Positions 8,530 to 22,307 of a DNA stretch of 64,000 nt are shown one piece after another. The DNA comes from Candidatus Nanopelagicales bacterium. Lineage in GTDB: Bacteria > Actinomycetota > Actinomycetes > S36-B12. The stretch is taken from NCBI GenBank assembly GCA_012103605.1, contig WLWL01000002.1, positions 19,430-83,429 on the forward strand, read 5' to 3'. The notes beneath the pieces were generated by a model. That model was given only the letters and a program-made list of their open reading frames with translations. It was not told where the DNA came from and ran no database searches. The position numbers and the translations under genes are program-made. Each line of letters opens with the position of its first letter. Position 1 is the stretch's first letter.

Positions 8530-9637
8530 GAATCATCGCTGCGCTCTCGGGCGGCGTGGATTCTTCCGTCGCTGCGGCTCGAATGGTGGATCAAGGCCAT
8601 GACGTGGTGGGCGTCCATCTTGCGCTGGCCCGGTCGGAGTCCACCGGGGGAAAGTCGCGTGGCTGTTGCACTCTCGACGATGCACGAGATGCGCGCCGAG
8701 TCGCAGACGCACTCGGCATTCCCTTTTATGTCTGGGATTTCTCTGCCGAATTCGCCGAGGAAGTAATGAATGACTTCCTTGCTGAATACCAAGCCAATCG
8801 GACACCGAATCCATGCGTGCGGTGCAACGAGCACATCAAGTTTCGGGCTGTGCTGGACCGAGCCTTGGCGTTGGGCTTCGACGGAGTCGCCACCGGTCAC
8901 TACGCCGTGCTCACGTCCGGGGCAGACGGTCCCGAACTGCATCGCGCGGCGGATGCGGACAAGGACCAGTCCTACGTTCTCGCCGTCATCGAGCAGGACC
9001 TCCTGCGGCACTGCTACTTCCCGCTCGGGGGGTCAGTGAAGAGCGATGTGCGAGCGGAGGCTGAAGCGCGGGGCCTACGCACGGCCTCGAAGCCGGACAG
9101 TCATGACATCTGCTTCATTCCTGACGGTGATACCGCGGGTTTCTTGACCAAGGCACTAGGGGAGAAACCCGGCCCCATCGTCGATGTCTCCACCGGCCGT
9201 GACGTGGGTAGTCATCAGGGCACTTTTACCGTCACCATCGGCCAGCGTCGTGGTCTGGACCTGCGTATTCCTGGCGAAGATGGGCGTCCTCGGTACGTCG
9301 TCGACATTGATGATTCGACGGACACGGTCTACGTCGGCTCTCCGGAGATGCTCGACGTCGATGGCCTGGTCGCCGACCACGTCATCTGGGCAGCCCCGGC
9401 CTTGACGGCCGAGTGGTCAAACGTCAGTGCCCAAGTGCGAGCACACCACCACCCGGTGCCGGCCCAGGCGAGGATGCTCGACGACACCATCGACGTCGTT
9501 CTGCTCGAACCCGTACGCGGACTCGCCACGGGACAAACGGTGGTGCTCTATAGCGATTCCCGGGTTCTCGGCTCAGGAAGAATCAGCCAGACACGCACGG
9601 TGAGTGGCGTGAAGCGCCCACGAGAAGCGCAGCGAGC

Positions 9638-9641
<4 letters not shown>
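8526..9641 (+). CDS. mnmA: tRNA-specific 2-thiouridylase
   Basis: A 371-residue enzyme that thiolates U34 of tRNA-Lys, -Glu and -Gln. It has the PP-loop ATP pyrophosphatase motif SGGVDSS (8-14), the catalytic cysteine C97 in NPCVRCN and the second cysteine C196 in HDICFIPDGD, which relays persulfide sulfur. The C-terminal beta-barrel region is complete. It overlaps the cysteine desulfurase stop by four bases (ATGA), and its own stop overlaps the next GTG, indicating translational coupling with both neighbours. Confidence 0.95.
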
Positions 9642-12860
<3,219 letters not shown>

Positions 12861-12864
12861 GGCC

Positions 12865-13161
12865 ATGGCCCACATCACCCGCGAACAGGTGCAGCACCTC
12901 GCCCACCTGGCCCGCCTGGAGCTGACAGACGAGGAAACCGCGCACTACACCGACCAACTGTCCGCGATCGTCGAAGCCGTCGAACGTGTCTCGGAAGTAG
13001 CTGCGGGCGACATCCCCCCGACCTCGCACCCGGTTCCCATGACCAACGTCTTTCGCGAAGACGTAGCCCGCCCAGGTTTGGACCGTGCGGATGTGCAGGC
13101 CGGGGCGCCCTCGTGGGAAGACGACCGCTTCCGCGTCCCACGCATTCTGGACGAGGACTGA
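12865..13161 (+). CDS. gatC: Asp/Glu-tRNA amidotransferase subunit C
   Basis: A 98-residue GatC starting [20 protein letters not shown], the standard family opening, and ending with [10 protein letters not shown]. It wraps around GatA and stabilises the GatCAB complex that converts Glu-tRNA(Gln) and Asp-tRNA(Asn) to their amide forms. The start at 12865 is four bases after the ligA stop. gatA begins one base after its stop. Confidence 0.95.
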   Translation: MAHITREQVQHLAHLARLELTDEETAHYTDQLSAIVEAVERVSEVAAGDIPPTSHPVPMTNVFREDVARPGLDRADVQAGAPSWEDDRFRVPRILDED

Positions 13162-13162
13162 C

Positions 13163-14671
13163 ATGTCGGTGACCTCTGAAGCCGATCTGGTTCGGCAAGA
13201 TGCCGCCACGCTGAGCAGTGCCCTCAGCGCTGGAGACATTACGTCGGTCGAACTCACCCAGGCCTGCCTGAATCGAATCTCGGCGGTCGATGGGACGATC
13301 CACGCGTTCTTGCACGTAGATACCGACGCCGCCCTCGCCACCGCGCAGGACGTGGATCGTCGTCGCGCCGCGGGTGAGGAACTCGGTCGCCTCGCAGGGG
13401 TTCCGCTGGCGTTGAAGGATGTGCTGACGATGCGAGGGGTCCCGACCACCTGCGGATCTCGCATCCTGGAGGGTTGGCGCCCCCCGTATGACTCAACGAT
13501 CGTCGAACGGTTGCGTGCAGCCGATGTCGTCATTCTCGGCAAGACCAACATGGATGAGTTCGCCATGGGCTCCTCGACGGAGCACAGCGGATATGGACCG
13601 ACCCGCAACCCGTGGGATGTTGAGCGCATTCCCGGGGGATCGGGCGGAGGATCGGCGGCCGCCCTCGCGGCGTTCGAGGCGCCCCTGGCCATCGGCACCG
13701 ATACGGGTGGATCGATCCGGCAGCCGGCATCGGTAACCGGCACGGTCGGGGTGAAGCCGACCTATGGGGCGGTGTCTCGATACGGGCTCGTCGCCCTTGC
13801 GTCATCGCTGGACCAGGCGGGTCCGTGCGCCCGGAGTGTCATGGATGCGGCGCTGCTGCACGAGGTGATTGCCGGATACGACCCGCGCGACTCCACATCG
13901 ATCAATGCGCCGGTCCCCGACGTGGTTGCGGGTGCGGGCAACGGTGACATCCGCGGGATGCGCATCGGGCTCGTCCGAGAGCTTTCAGGGGAGGGCTACC
14001 AGCCGGGTGTGCGAGAAAGCTTCGACAAGGCCGTCGCGATGCTGACGGATTTGGGTGCTGAGGTGGTCGAAGTCTCCTGTCCCCACTTCGACTACGCCCT
14101 CGGCGCTTACTACTTGATCTTGCCGTCGGAAGCATCGAGCAATCTCGCTCGCTTCGATGGCATGCGCTACGGACTTCGGGCCGGCGATAACGGCGAGGCG
14201 TCCGTCGAAGAGGTCATGTCCCGAACACGTGAGGTCGGCTTCGGAGCCGAAGTGAAGCGTCGAATCATGCTGGGGACCTACGCGCTGTCGAGCGGGTACT
14301 ACGACGCCTACTACGGCCAAGCGCAGAAAGTTCGTACGTTGATTTCTCGAGATTTCGCCGCAGCGTTCGAAACGGTGGATGTGCTCGTTTCGCCGACCAC
14401 GCCCACCACTGCCTTCACCATCGGTGAGAAAGTCGATGATCCTTTGGCGATGTACCTGAACGACATCGCCACCATCCCGGTCAACCTCGCCGGCAACTGT
14501 GCGATGTCCGTGCCCATCGGCCTGGCTCGCGAGGACGACCTTCCGGTAGGCCTGCAGATCATGGCCCCCGCGCAGACAGATGATCGCCTCTATCGGGTGG
14601 GTGCCGCTCTCGAACAGGCGCTCCTCGACAAGCGTGGACACGCACTGATCGAGGAGGTGCCTGCGCTATGA
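13163..14671 (+). CDS. gatA: Asp/Glu-tRNA amidotransferase subunit A
   Basis: A 502-residue amidase-signature protein that hydrolyses glutamine to supply ammonia to GatB. The Ser-cisSer-Lys triad is visible as K85 (LALKD), S160 (GGSGGGS) and S184 ([12 protein letters not shown]), with the same 75 and 24 residue spacing known for GatA. ATG 13163 is preferred over an in-frame upstream ATG because it matches the family length and abuts gatC. The gatB ATG overlaps its stop (ATGA), so gatC, gatA and gatB are translationally linked. Confidence 0.96.
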   Translation: MSVTSEADLVRQDAATLSSALSAGDITSVELTQACLNRISAVDGTIHAFLHVDTDAALATAQDVDRRRAAGEELGRLAGVPLALKDVLTMRGVPTTCGSRILEGWRPPYDSTIVERLRAADVVILGKTNMDEFAMGSSTEHSGYGPTRNPWDVERIPGGSGGGSAAALAAFEAPLAIGTDTGGSIRQPASVTGTVGVKPTYGAVSRYGLVALASSLDQAGPCARSVMDAALLHEVIAGYDPRDSTSINAPVPDVVAGAGNGDIRGMRIGLVRELSGEGYQPGVRESFDKAVAMLTDLGAEVVEVSCPHFDYALGAYYLILPSEASSNLARFDGMRYGLRAGDNGEASVEEVMSRTREVGFGAEVKRRIMLGTYALSSGYYDAYYGQAQKVRTLISRDFAAAFETVDVLVSPTTPTTAFTIGEKVDDPLAMYLNDIATIPVNLAGNCAMSVPIGLAREDDLPVGLQIMAPAQTDDRLYRVGAALEQALLDKRGHALIEEVPAL

Positions 14672-16188
14672 GCGCCTCAGCCATCGAACGGATGAAGTTC
14701 GACGACGCGTTGGCTGCGTTCGAGCCGGTACTGGGGCTCGAGACGCACGTGGAATTGGGGACCGCGTCCAAGATGTTTTGTTCCTGCTCGGCGGAGTTCG
14801 GAGGCGAGCCCAACACGCATGTCTGCCCGGTCTGCTTGGGTTTGCCTGGATCGATGCCAGTGGTGAACGCGTCGGCTATCGAGTCGACGATCCGAATGGG
14901 CCTATCGCTGAACTGCTCGATCGTGTCGTGGTGCCGGTTTGCGCGGAAGAACTATTTCTATCCCGATATGCCGAAGGACTATCAGGTGAGCCAATACGAC
15001 GAGCCCTTGTGCGTCGATGGCTACCTGGACGTCGTCGTCGCCACAGACGATGGTCCGCGCGAATTCCGCGTGGAGATCGAACGCGTCCACATGGAAGAAG
15101 ACACCGGAAAGTTGACACACGCGGGTGGTGACACCGGACGCATCCACGGCGCCGACTACTCCCTGGTCGATTACAACCGTGCCGGGATTCCGTTGATCGA
15201 GATCGTGACGAAACCGATCGTTGGTGCCGGCGAACTCGCACCGATGGTGGCGCGGGCCTACGTCACCGAGCTGCGTGACCTCATGCGAGCACTCGGAGTC
15301 TCCGACGTTCGAATGGATCAAGGATCGTTGCGGTGCGATGTGAATGTCTCCCTGGCCCCGTCGGGGGAACCATGGGGAACGCGATCGGAGACCAAGAACG
15401 TCAACTCGCTTCGCAGCGTGGAGCGCGCCGTCCTTTTCGAGATTGAGCGCCAGGCCGCTGTGCTCTCCAGTGGCGGTCGAGTGGTGCAGGAAACCCGGCA
15501 TTTCCATGAGGACACCGGTCAGACCACGTCGGGGCGGTCGAAGGAGCACGCCGAGGACTACCGCTACTTCCCCGAACCCGATTTGGTTCCGGTGGCACCG
15601 ACGGCGGACCGGGTCGAGGAACTTCGCGGAACGCTGCCCGAGGTGCCATCGGTGCGGCGCGCCCGACTGCAGGCTCGGTGGAACATCAGCGACCTCGAAA
15701 TGCAGACGTTGGTCAACGCCGAGGCACTCGATCTGGTGGAGTCGACCATCGATCAGGGCGTCGATCAGGCGGCGGCCCGCAAGTGGTGGACCGGAGAGTT
15801 CACCCGGATTGCCAACGAGCAAGGAATTGCCTTGACGGACCTTCCGGTGACGGCGGCGCACATCGCCCGGGTCGAGGAGTTGATCGCCGACGGCAGCTTG
15901 ACCGACAAGCTCGCGCGTCAGGTGTTCGAAGGCGTGATCGCCGGCGAAGGCGATGTCGACGCCGTTGTTCAGGCCCGAGGGCTCGTGGTGGTTGGTGATG
16001 ACTCCACGTTGCTCGCGGCGATCGAGCAAGCCCTGGCCGATCAACCTGATGTTGCCGAGAAGATCCAAGGCGGCAAAGTTCAGGCTGCGGGTGCGATTGT
16101 CGGTGCGGTGATGAAAGCGACGAAAGGTCAGGCCGACGCCGCGAAGGTGCGGACTCTTCTGCTGGAGCATCTCGGAGTCGATGGCTGA
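14668..16188 (+). CDS. gatB: Asp/Glu-tRNA amidotransferase subunit B
   Basis: A 506-residue GatB. The kinase-like domain opens with [12 protein letters not shown] and has the zinc/Mg site cysteines (MFCSCS...VCPVCLG). The [15 protein letters not shown] and [12 protein letters not shown] blocks are invariant in the family. The C-terminal YqeY-like tail ([18 protein letters not shown]) binds tRNA. It phosphorylates and amidates the mischarged aminoacyl-tRNA. The stop overlaps the next ATG by 8 bases. No glnS lies in the window, consistent with the indirect Gln-tRNA route usual in Actinobacteria. Confidence 0.96.
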   Translation: MSASAIERMKFDDALAAFEPVLGLETHVELGTASKMFCSCSAEFGGEPNTHVCPVCLGLPGSMPVVNASAIESTIRMGLSLNCSIVSWCRFARKNYFYPDMPKDYQVSQYDEPLCVDGYLDVVVATDDGPREFRVEIERVHMEEDTGKLTHAGGDTGRIHGADYSLVDYNRAGIPLIEIVTKPIVGAGELAPMVARAYVTELRDLMRALGVSDVRMDQGSLRCDVNVSLAPSGEPWGTRSETKNVNSLRSVERAVLFEIERQAAVLSSGGRVVQETRHFHEDTGQTTSGRSKEHAEDYRYFPEPDLVPVAPTADRVEELRGTLPEVPSVRRARLQARWNISDLEMQTLVNAEALDLVESTIDQGVDQAAARKWWTGEFTRIANEQGIALTDLPVTAAHIARVEELIADGSLTDKLARQVFEGVIAGEGDVDAVVQARGLVVVGDDSTLLAAIEQALADQPDVAEKIQGGKVQAAGAIVGAVMKATKGQADAAKVRTLLLEHLGVDG

Positions 16189-17074
16189 GCCTCTCGTCTT
16201 CGCGCCCGACTATCTCCTTCCTGTCGACACGCAGGGGGCGCTCGGGTACCGGGAAGGCCATGAACCCGATGCTGAGGTTCTCGAGCGCGTGGGGTTTTTC
16301 GTTCCTGCCTATATCGAGCACCCGAACGCGCACTGGATGGCGCGCATGCCACGACTCGATGTCGTGCAACTGCCGACGGTGGGTTTCGATGCCGTGGTGC
16401 CGCAACTGCCGACCGGCGTGACCTTGTGCAACGCGGCGGGAGTTCACGAGCAAAGCACCGCCGAACTTGCTGTCGGCTCGATCATCGCCGTATGGCGTGG
16501 ACTCGATCGAGCGGCCCGAGACATGGTCGAGGGGACATGGGGTCATCGGCGGGGTCGCTCGCTGCAAGAGGCGCGCGTGGTGATCATCGGTGCCGGGGGA
16601 GTGGGAACGGCCATTGCGCGCACGCTGGAGCCGTTTCGTTGCGTCACCACCGTGCTGGCTCGTACCCGGCGCCCGGGCGTTACCCCGATCGCGGATCTTC
16701 ACGACATCTTGCCCCGTACCGACATTGTGATCCTTGCGGTTCCGCTGACGGATGAGACGGCGGGAATGGTCGACAATGATTTCCTGTCGCGACTTCCTGA
16801 CGGCTCGCTGGTGGTCAATGTCTCGCGCGGATCAGTGGCGGTCACCGAGGACATCCGTCGGCACGCAGGGCGCCTCGAATTCGCGCTCGATGTAACCGAG
16901 CCGGAGCCCTTACCCAAGACCCACCCGCTGTGGTCGACTCCGGGTGTCTTCATCACCCCACACATCGGTGGTGACACCGACGCGTTTCCGCGACTGGCGC
17001 AGCAGTTGATCGGCGAGCAGGTGGAACGTTGGCGTAACGATCAACCGCTGCGCAACGTGGTGGCTTCCGGCTGA
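16181..17074 (+). CDS. D-isomer-specific 2-hydroxyacid dehydrogenase family protein
   Basis: A 297-residue NAD(P)-dependent oxidoreductase. The Rossmann motif [14 protein letters not shown] (133-146) and the catalytic residues R216 (VSRGSV), E240 or E242 (VTEPEP) and H261 (PHIGGD) are all present. The substrate-binding N-terminal domain is short. It starts inside the gatB stop region, so it is co-transcribed with the amidotransferase genes, yet its chemistry links better to the ilvD and sugar-acid genes that follow. The substrate is unknown; glyoxylate/hydroxypyruvate or a 2-ketoacid are candidates. Confidence 0.87.
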   Translation: MAEPLVFAPDYLLPVDTQGALGYREGHEPDAEVLERVGFFVPAYIEHPNAHWMARMPRLDVVQLPTVGFDAVVPQLPTGVTLCNAAGVHEQSTAELAVGSIIAVWRGLDRAARDMVEGTWGHRRGRSLQEARVVIIGAGGVGTAIARTLEPFRCVTTVLARTRRPGVTPIADLHDILPRTDIVILAVPLTDETAGMVDNDFLSRLPDGSLVVNVSRGSVAVTEDIRRHAGRLEFALDVTEPEPLPKTHPLWSTPGVFITPHIGGDTDAFPRLAQQLIGEQVERWRNDQPLRNVVASG

Positions 17075-17097
17075 ATTCTGCGGACTAGGGTTCGGTT

Positions 17098-18786
17098 ATG
17101 CCAGACATCAAACCCCGCAGTCGCCAGGTAACCGATGGGCTCGAACGGGCTGCAGCCCGTGGCATGTTGCGTGCGGTCGGTATGGGCGATGAAGACTTCG
17201 CCAAGCCGCAGGTGGCCATCGCATCGAGCTGGAATGAAATTACGCCCTGCAACCTGTCGCTGGAGCGACTGGCGACATCAGCCAAGGAGGGCGTCCACGC
17301 CGCCGGTGGCTACCCATTGGAATTCGGAACCATCTCGGTCTCCGACGGCATCTCTATGGGGCATGAGGGCATGCATTTCTCGCTGGTCAGTCGCGAGATC
17401 ATCGCGGACTCGGTCGAGGCGGTTGTCGAAGCGGAAAGGCTCGACGGCATGGTCACGTTCGCCGGCTGCGATAAGTCGCTGCCGGGCATGCTGATGGCGT
17501 CGGCTCGGCTCGACGTGTCGTCGGTGTTCGTGTATGCCGGCTCCATCCTTCCCGGCCACGTGAAACTGAGCGACGGTACGGAGAAGGACGTCACCATCAT
17601 CGACGCATTCGAAGCCGTGGGTGCGTGCGCGCGAGGCTTGATGTCTCGAGAAGACGTCGATCGAATCGAGCGAGCCATTTGTCCTGGTGAAGGTGCCTGC
17701 GGCGGCATGTACACCGCTAACACGATGGCGAGTGCCGCCGAAGCGATGGGAATGTCGCTGCCCGGGTCAGCCGCTCCGCCTGCCGTCGATCGCCGTAGAG
17801 ACACGTACGCACGCAAGAGTGGTGAGGCCGTGGTCGAGTTGCTCCGCCTCGGCATCACCGCGCGCGACATCATCACGCGGCAATCTCTGGAGAACGCCAT
17901 CGCGGTGATCATGGCCTTCGGTGGCTCGACCAATGCGGTTCTGCATCTGTTGGCGATCGCCCATGAAGCCAAGGTCGACCTGCACATCGAAGACTTCCAC
18001 CGCATCGGCTCGAAGGTGCCGCTGCTCGCGGACGTCAAGCCCTTCGGTCGGTACGTGATGAGCGATGTGGATCGTGTGGGCGGCGTTCCGGTGGTGATGC
18101 GCGGCCTGCTCGATGCGGGTCTGCTGCACGGCGACTGCCTCACCGTCACGGGCAAGACGGTTGCCGAGAATCTGGCAGACATTGATCCGCCGGATCCGGA
18201 CGGAACGATTCTGAAAGCGTCGAACGATGCGATCGCTCCGACAGGCGGCATCACGATCCTGTCGGGCTCGCTGGCTCCCGAGGGTGCGGTCGTGAAGAAC
18301 GCGGGGGTAGCGGTGGAGGTGTTCGAGGGAACCGCGAGGGTATTCGAGCGTGAGCAGGCAGCCATGGATGCGCTCGAGGACGGCACCATTCAGGCTGGTG
18401 ACGTCGTCGTTATTCGATACGAAGGCCCCAAGGGTGGTCCAGGTATGCGCGAGATGCTGATGATCACTGGAGCCATCAAGGGTGCGGGCTTGGGTAAGGA
18501 CGTGCTATTGATCACCGATGGGCGCTTCTCTGGTGGCACGACGGGTTTGTGTGTCGGTCACGTCTCCCCAGAGGCTGTCGACGGTGGCCCCATCGGGCTG
18601 CTGCGTGACGGTGATCGCATCATGATCGATATCCCGAACAGGAAGCTCGACGTTCTCGTTGATCCGGCAGAGTTTGACGCCCGGCGCGAAGCATTCACTC
18701 CCCTCCCGCCTCGGTACGAGCGCGGAGTTCTCGCCAAATACGCCAAGCTGGTGGCCAGTGCGTCGAACGGTGCGGTGACCGGATAG
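17098..18786 (+). CDS. ilvD: Dihydroxy-acid dehydratase family protein, copy 1
   Basis: A 562-residue IlvD/Edd-family Fe-S dehydratase. Three cluster cysteines are visible: C51 (TPCNLS), C124 (AGCDKS, with K126 at the Mg site) and C201 ([12 protein letters not shown]). The classical role is dehydration of 2,3-dihydroxy-isovalerate in valine and isoleucine synthesis; related enzymes dehydrate sugar acids. A second copy lies at 24255-25952, about 70 percent identical by eye over the first 400 residues but identical for 98 residues near the C-terminus. An FAH-family gene follows after 59 bases, so this copy may serve the sugar-acid route. Which copy makes branched-chain amino acids is not decidable from sequence alone. 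Confidence 0.9.
   Translation: MPDIKPRSRQVTDGLERAAARGMLRAVGMGDEDFAKPQVAIASSWNEITPCNLSLERLATSAKEGVHAAGGYPLEFGTISVSDGISMGHEGMHFSLVSREIIADSVEAVVEAERLDGMVTFAGCDKSLPGMLMASARLDVSSVFVYAGSILPGHVKLSDGTEKDVTIIDAFEAVGACARGLMSREDVDRIERAICPGEGACGGMYTANTMASAAEAMGMSLPGSAAPPAVDRRRDTYARKSGEAVVELLRLGITARDIITRQSLENAIAVIMAFGGSTNAVLHLLAIAHEAKVDLHIEDFHRIGSKVPLLADVKPFGRYVMSDVDRVGGVPVVMRGLLDAGLLHGDCLTVTGKTVAENLADIDPPDPDGTILKASNDAIAPTGGITILSGSLAPEGAVVKNAGVAVEVFEGTARVFEREQAAMDALEDGTIQAGDVVVIRYEGPKGGPGMREMLMITGAIKGAGLGKDVLLITDGRFSGGTTGLCVGHVSPEAVDGGPIGLLRDGDRIMIDIPNRKLDVLVDPAEFDARREAFTPLPPRYERGVLAKYAKLVASASNGAVTG
18349..18642 (+). repeat. Near-identical 294-bp tract shared with the second ilvD (5' copy)
   Basis: This stretch and 25515-25808 differ at about 14 of 294 positions, all synonymous by my reading, at a constant offset of 7166 bases. 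The encoded 98 residues are identical. Outside the tract the two genes are far more divergent. A shorter identical block (GGCTCGCTGGCTCCCGAGGG onward, about 40 bp) lies just upstream at about 18266-18306 and its partner. The pattern is that of recent gene conversion between paralogues. Confidence 0.85.
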
Positions 18787-18845
18787 TTCCTGCACGATCG
18801 GGAAGGTCGACGTCCATCCACCGCACAACCACAGAAGGAATCGGA

Positions 18846-19688
18846 ATGAAGCTTGCGAGAATCGGGGCGCGGGGTAGCGAAGTACCGGCGGTCCTCGGTC
18901 GGGACGGGGTTTATCGAGACGTGTCGAGTGTGGTGTCTGATTTCACGCCCGAATTCTTCGCCGGTGACGGCATCGAGCGCTTGCGATCGAGTGATCTATC
19001 CGGGCTCTCGGCGGTGAAGGGCCGGATCGGTGCGCCGATCGCCAAGCCGAGCCTGATCTTGTGTGTCGGCCTGAACTACGTCGATCACGCGAACGAGTCG
19101 AGCATGAAGGTCCCTGAGGAACCGATTCTGTTTACCAAGGCACCCAACTGCCTGGTCGGGCCGTATGACGATGTTCTAACTCCCCGTGGAGCCACCACGG
19201 TCGACTACGAAGTGGAATTGGCGGTGGTGATCGGACGCCGATGTCGATACCTCGACTCGCCTGAGCAGGCAATGGACCACCTCGCTGGTTTCACTATCGC
19301 GAACGACGTGTCCGAACGAACGTTCCAGCTCGAGCGCGGTGGCGGTCAGTGGATCAAGGGCAAGTCCTGCGAGACCTTCAACCCGTGCGGCCCGTATCTG
19401 GCGACCACCGACGAGGTCGATCTCGACGGTGGACTCGACCTGTGGCTCGACGTGAACGGGGAACGGCGCCAGACAGGATCGACTCACGACATGATCTTCG
19501 ACATCGCGACGGTCATCCATCACGTCAGTCAGTTCATGGTGCTCGAACCGGGCGATGTGGTGAACACGGGGACTCCACCCGGGGTTGCGATGGGAATGGC
19601 CGAACCGGGCTATCTGTCTCCCGGAGACGTGATGACGCTGGGAATCACCGGCCTGGGTGAACAGCGTCAGGAAGTTGCGTCGGCGTAG
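18846..19688 (+). CDS. Fumarylacetoacetate hydrolase-family protein, 2,4-diketo-3-deoxy-sugar-acid hydrolase-like
   Basis: A 280-residue FAH-fold protein. Metal ligands E122 and E124 (DYEVELAVVIG) and D153 (IANDVSER) are in place, with the GGQWIKGKSCETFNPCGPYL active-site segment and the late GDVVNTGTPPGV motif. The whole pattern resembles 2,4-diketo-3-deoxy-L-fuconate hydrolases, which cleave to pyruvate plus a 2-hydroxyacid. A GAAGGAAT ribosome site precedes ATG 18846. It lies 59 bases after ilvD copy 1 and overlaps the 3' end of the convergent SDR gene by 22 bases. Isomerase or decarboxylase activities also occur in this fold, so the reaction is a moderate inference. Confidence 0.85.
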   Translation: MKLARIGARGSEVPAVLGRDGVYRDVSSVVSDFTPEFFAGDGIERLRSSDLSGLSAVKGRIGAPIAKPSLILCVGLNYVDHANESSMKVPEEPILFTKAPNCLVGPYDDVLTPRGATTVDYEVELAVVIGRRCRYLDSPEQAMDHLAGFTIANDVSERTFQLERGGGQWIKGKSCETFNPCGPYLATTDEVDLDGGLDLWLDVNGERRQTGSTHDMIFDIATVIHHVSQFMVLEPGDVVNTGTPPGVAMGMAEPGYLSPGDVMTLGITGLGEQRQEVASA

Positions 19689-20488
19689 GAGTCCCAATCA
19701 CCACCGGAGAGGATTCCGCCCTCGACCACGATGGATTGACCGGTGATGTAGCTCGATGCGGGTGTTGCCAGGAAGACGACCGCACCGACCAATTCATCTG
19801 CCTGAGCCAGCCGCCCTATCGGCGTGGTGTCGGCGAACCACCGGGCACGGTGCTCTTCTCCCCATAGCGGTTTGGTGAACTCGGTTTGCACGACAGCCGG
19901 CTCGATGCAGTTCACGCGAATTCCGTCGGCTACCCACTCGCGAGCAAAGCTGCGTGTCATGCCCGACACGGCGGCCTTGGTCGCGGCATAGACCGAGATG
20001 GTGTTGAAGCTGTAGCGCGCGCTGAGGGAGGAAAGATTGACGATCGCTCCGTGGGGAGATGCGGCGAGATGCGGGTGTGCGGCTTGGCTCAGCAGGTAGA
20101 CCGCCCGCATATTGACCGCGGTAATCGCATCGAAGTCGTCGACCGTCACCTCGACGATGGGCTTACGGCGATTGATCCCGGCCCCGTTGACGAGAACGTC
20201 CAGGCCTCCCATGGCAGCCGCGGCCGCCTCAATGAGCCCCGCGCATTGATCCGGCTCGGCAATGTCCGCGGCGAACGTTAACGCCGAGCCACCACCGTCG
20301 TTGATCTCGGCGGCCAAGGCAGCGACCTTGGTTTCAGAGATGTCGTGCAACGCCACGGTGGCCCCGAGATCGGCGAAGGCCCGTGCGAGCACCGTTCCGA
20401 TGGCGCCACCGGCCCCGGTCAACAGAATGCGCATGCCGTCCATGCGGAAGAGGTCGGCGGTGGCAGGAAGGGAGGGCGCGGGCTTCAT
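19667..20488 (-). CDS. Short-chain dehydrogenase/reductase
   Basis: A 273-residue classical SDR: cofactor motif TGAGGAIG (24-31), NGAG (101-104), active-site N126, the serine in NLSSLSARYS (153-154), Y167 and K171 (YAATK). It is last in a minus-strand unit rhodanese, Gfo/Idh, lactonase-like, SDR. Residues 1-17 precede the fold and may not be translated if the in-frame ATG at codon 16 or 19 is used. Beside an FAH-type diketo hydrolase it is a candidate 2-keto-3-deoxy-sugar-acid 4-dehydrogenase, which is inference from pathway logic. Confidence 0.87.
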   Translation of the reverse strand: MKPAPSLPATADLFRMDGMRILLTGAGGAIGTVLARAFADLGATVALHDISETKVAALAAEINDGGGSALTFAADIAEPDQCAGLIEAAAAAMGGLDVLVNGAGINRRKPIVEVTVDDFDAITAVNMRAVYLLSQAAHPHLAASPHGAIVNLSSLSARYSFNTISVYAATKAAVSGMTRSFAREWVADGIRVNCIEPAVVQTEFTKPLWGEEHRARWFADTTPIGRLAQADELVGAVVFLATPASSYITGQSIVVEGGILSGGDWDSYADATS

Positions 20489-20498
20489 CGTGGGCCTT

Positions 20499-22307
20499 TC
20501 AGTTGGTGTGTGGGAGATCGAGGATCACCATCGCGGTCGGGGGAATCGTGGTGGGTGGATTGTCGTCGATGCGAACCACGCGGGGTTCTTCGCTCCAATT
20601 GACGACGAGCGCTCGCTCGTTGGCCCCGTCATCCACGATCAGTGCGTCCGCTTCCTCGGGTGCGGAGGATTGGGCGGTGTGTGCGCGCGTCATCCCGGCA
20701 AGGCCGGCGAAGACATCCCACACCGGGAACCGCTGACCGGGAGTGGAGGGAAAGTTCACCGGATCCGATGAACCCGCGGCACTTTCGATGATTCCCTTCC
20801 ACCCAACGGCTTCGAAGTACGTGGCGTGGTTGATGGATCCAGCCTGAGCGAGGTACTTGATGCTCATTGCGGTCCAGTGTGCCGCGACGTAGGTCATCTG
20901 ACGGGCGTCGACATTGCTCGGCAGGGGCGTGTTGCTCACGTCGAGAGCGGGTTCGGTGGCATTCGGGTTGAACCGGGGGCGCAGCGAAATGGGTGACACC
21001 GACACGGGTGTCGCTCGGGTAAGTCGGTGTGCGTTGGCGGCGACGACGGACTGGGTCATGGCGTTCTGGATGAGCGTGCGGGTGTCGAATGCATGGACCT
21101 GCGGATTCATCGAGAAGTTAAGAACGCTGACCATCGACGGATCGGGGGGCTCGCGGTTGAGTTCGGTGAAATACAGATCCGTCCCGCCACCGAGGGCCAC
21201 GTCGGAGTACCGCTCGCCGAGGGCTTGTCGTGCGCGCGGGGCCCAGTCGTCGGGTGTGACTTTGTCCTGCTCACTGAAGACGTACCAGCAATCGATGGCG
21301 CCGATCACGTCAACGGGGAGTTCTGCGAAGGCGGCCAGTTCCTCGGGTGCACGGCTGACCGAGGCGATGCGCAGTCGTGCACCGATGCGGTCTGCGATTG
21401 ATGCAGCCTCGACAAGGTGCGCCGTCCCCGCGCTTTCCAGTCCCGCGCTATCCGGCCCCGTGCTATCTGGCACGGAAACGGCAACGCGCAGGTGGTCGAG
21501 CCGCAATGACGCGAGGGCCGCGATGTCGGCGTCGGTGATCGGTGGGGAGTCCGGCGCCCATGACAATCCCAGGCGCGGAAGGTCCGTGACCTCGCCGGTT
21601 CGTCGGATCTCGATGACGTCATCGGCGATGGGGGTAACAGGGGCCGATGGTTGTGGACCGGCGTCGAAGTCGACCACGATTTCCTGGTCGATGTCATGAC
21701 CGGGAACGACCTCGACGGGGAAGGGCAGTGAAATCGGTGTGCAGTAGGTCTTGAAAGACGCATCGGTCCAATTGCGGTGATCTTCCATCTCGAAGACCTC
21801 ACCATCGAAGCGAACACGCGCGTGGCCTCCACCGGGGAGCTCGTGGGTGATGGATCGCATGTCCACGAAGGGTTGGTGCGCGGAGATTTCTGTGGGTAGG
21901 TGCGCCTTTGTCGTCGTTCCATCCGTGTGTTCGACAACGACGGCGGAGCCTGCCGCGAGCATCGGGTGTAGGACACACATGCCCAGTCGATTTCGCCAGA
22001 AGGGCGCCCGTGTGTGGGCGTGGAATCGATAAGAGACTGCCCGATCGGCGATTCGTGCCACCACGGTCCATTCGAGGGGTTCGGCGTCGAACGAGCCGGT
22101 GCCGTGGGCGGTGAACTCAATTGCGCCGTCGATCTCGGTGAGCTCGATGTCACCGATGGTGAAGAGTCGATTCGTCCAGTTGCGGTCCTGGAAGACCGGA
22201 TAGATACGCCGGATCGCTTCGTGGCCGTGCCAACGAATGTCGCGCAGATCCGCCCCGTCGATGGTGACGGTGACGTCGCCGACTCGAACGGTCTGCGTTG
22301 GTGTCAC
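20499..22307 (-). CDS. 602-residue protein resembling D-apionate lactonase (sugar lactonase)
   Basis: A large three-part protein: an N-terminal beta-rich domain (to about 220), a central TIM-barrel-like region (IADRIGARLRIAS, GGTDLYFTELNREPP, FSMNPQVHAFD) and a C-terminal beta region after HATYFEAVGWKG. The central motifs recall the D-apionate lactonase family as I remember it, in a Gfo/Idh, dehydratase, SDR and FAH context where a sugar lactone would need opening. The start is GTG 22307, overlapping the upstream Gfo/Idh stop (GTGA). A short tandem repeat of about 16 bp (21426-21470) encodes DSTGPDSAGLESAG. The assignment rests on memory of motifs, so confidence in function is low; it is certainly a real gene. 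Confidence 0.6.
   Translation of the reverse strand: MTPTQTVRVGDVTVTIDGADLRDIRWHGHEAIRRIYPVFQDRNWTNRLFTIGDIELTEIDGAIEFTAHGTGSFDAEPLEWTVVARIADRAVSYRFHAHTRAPFWRNRLGMCVLHPMLAAGSAVVVEHTDGTTTKAHLPTEISAHQPFVDMRSITHELPGGGHARVRFDGEVFEMEDHRNWTDASFKTYCTPISLPFPVEVVPGHDIDQEIVVDFDAGPQPSAPVTPIADDVIEIRRTGEVTDLPRLGLSWAPDSPPITDADIAALASLRLDHLRVAVSVPDSTGPDSAGLESAGTAHLVEAASIADRIGARLRIASVSRAPEELAAFAELPVDVIGAIDCWYVFSEQDKVTPDDWAPRARQALGERYSDVALGGGTDLYFTELNREPPDPSMVSVLNFSMNPQVHAFDTRTLIQNAMTQSVVAANAHRLTRATPVSVSPISLRPRFNPNATEPALDVSNTPLPSNVDARQMTYVAAHWTAMSIKYLAQAGSINHATYFEAVGWKGIIESAAGSSDPVNFPSTPGQRFPVWDVFAGLAGMTRAHTAQSSAPEEADALIVDDGANERALVVNWSEEPRVVRIDDNPPTTIPPTAMVILDLPHTN

Noticed and set aside
14902-16170. A 422-codon open frame on the minus strand opposite gatB
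   Set aside because: It is fully antisense to a clearly conserved GatB, has no family motif, and is the expected mirror of GC-biased third positions.
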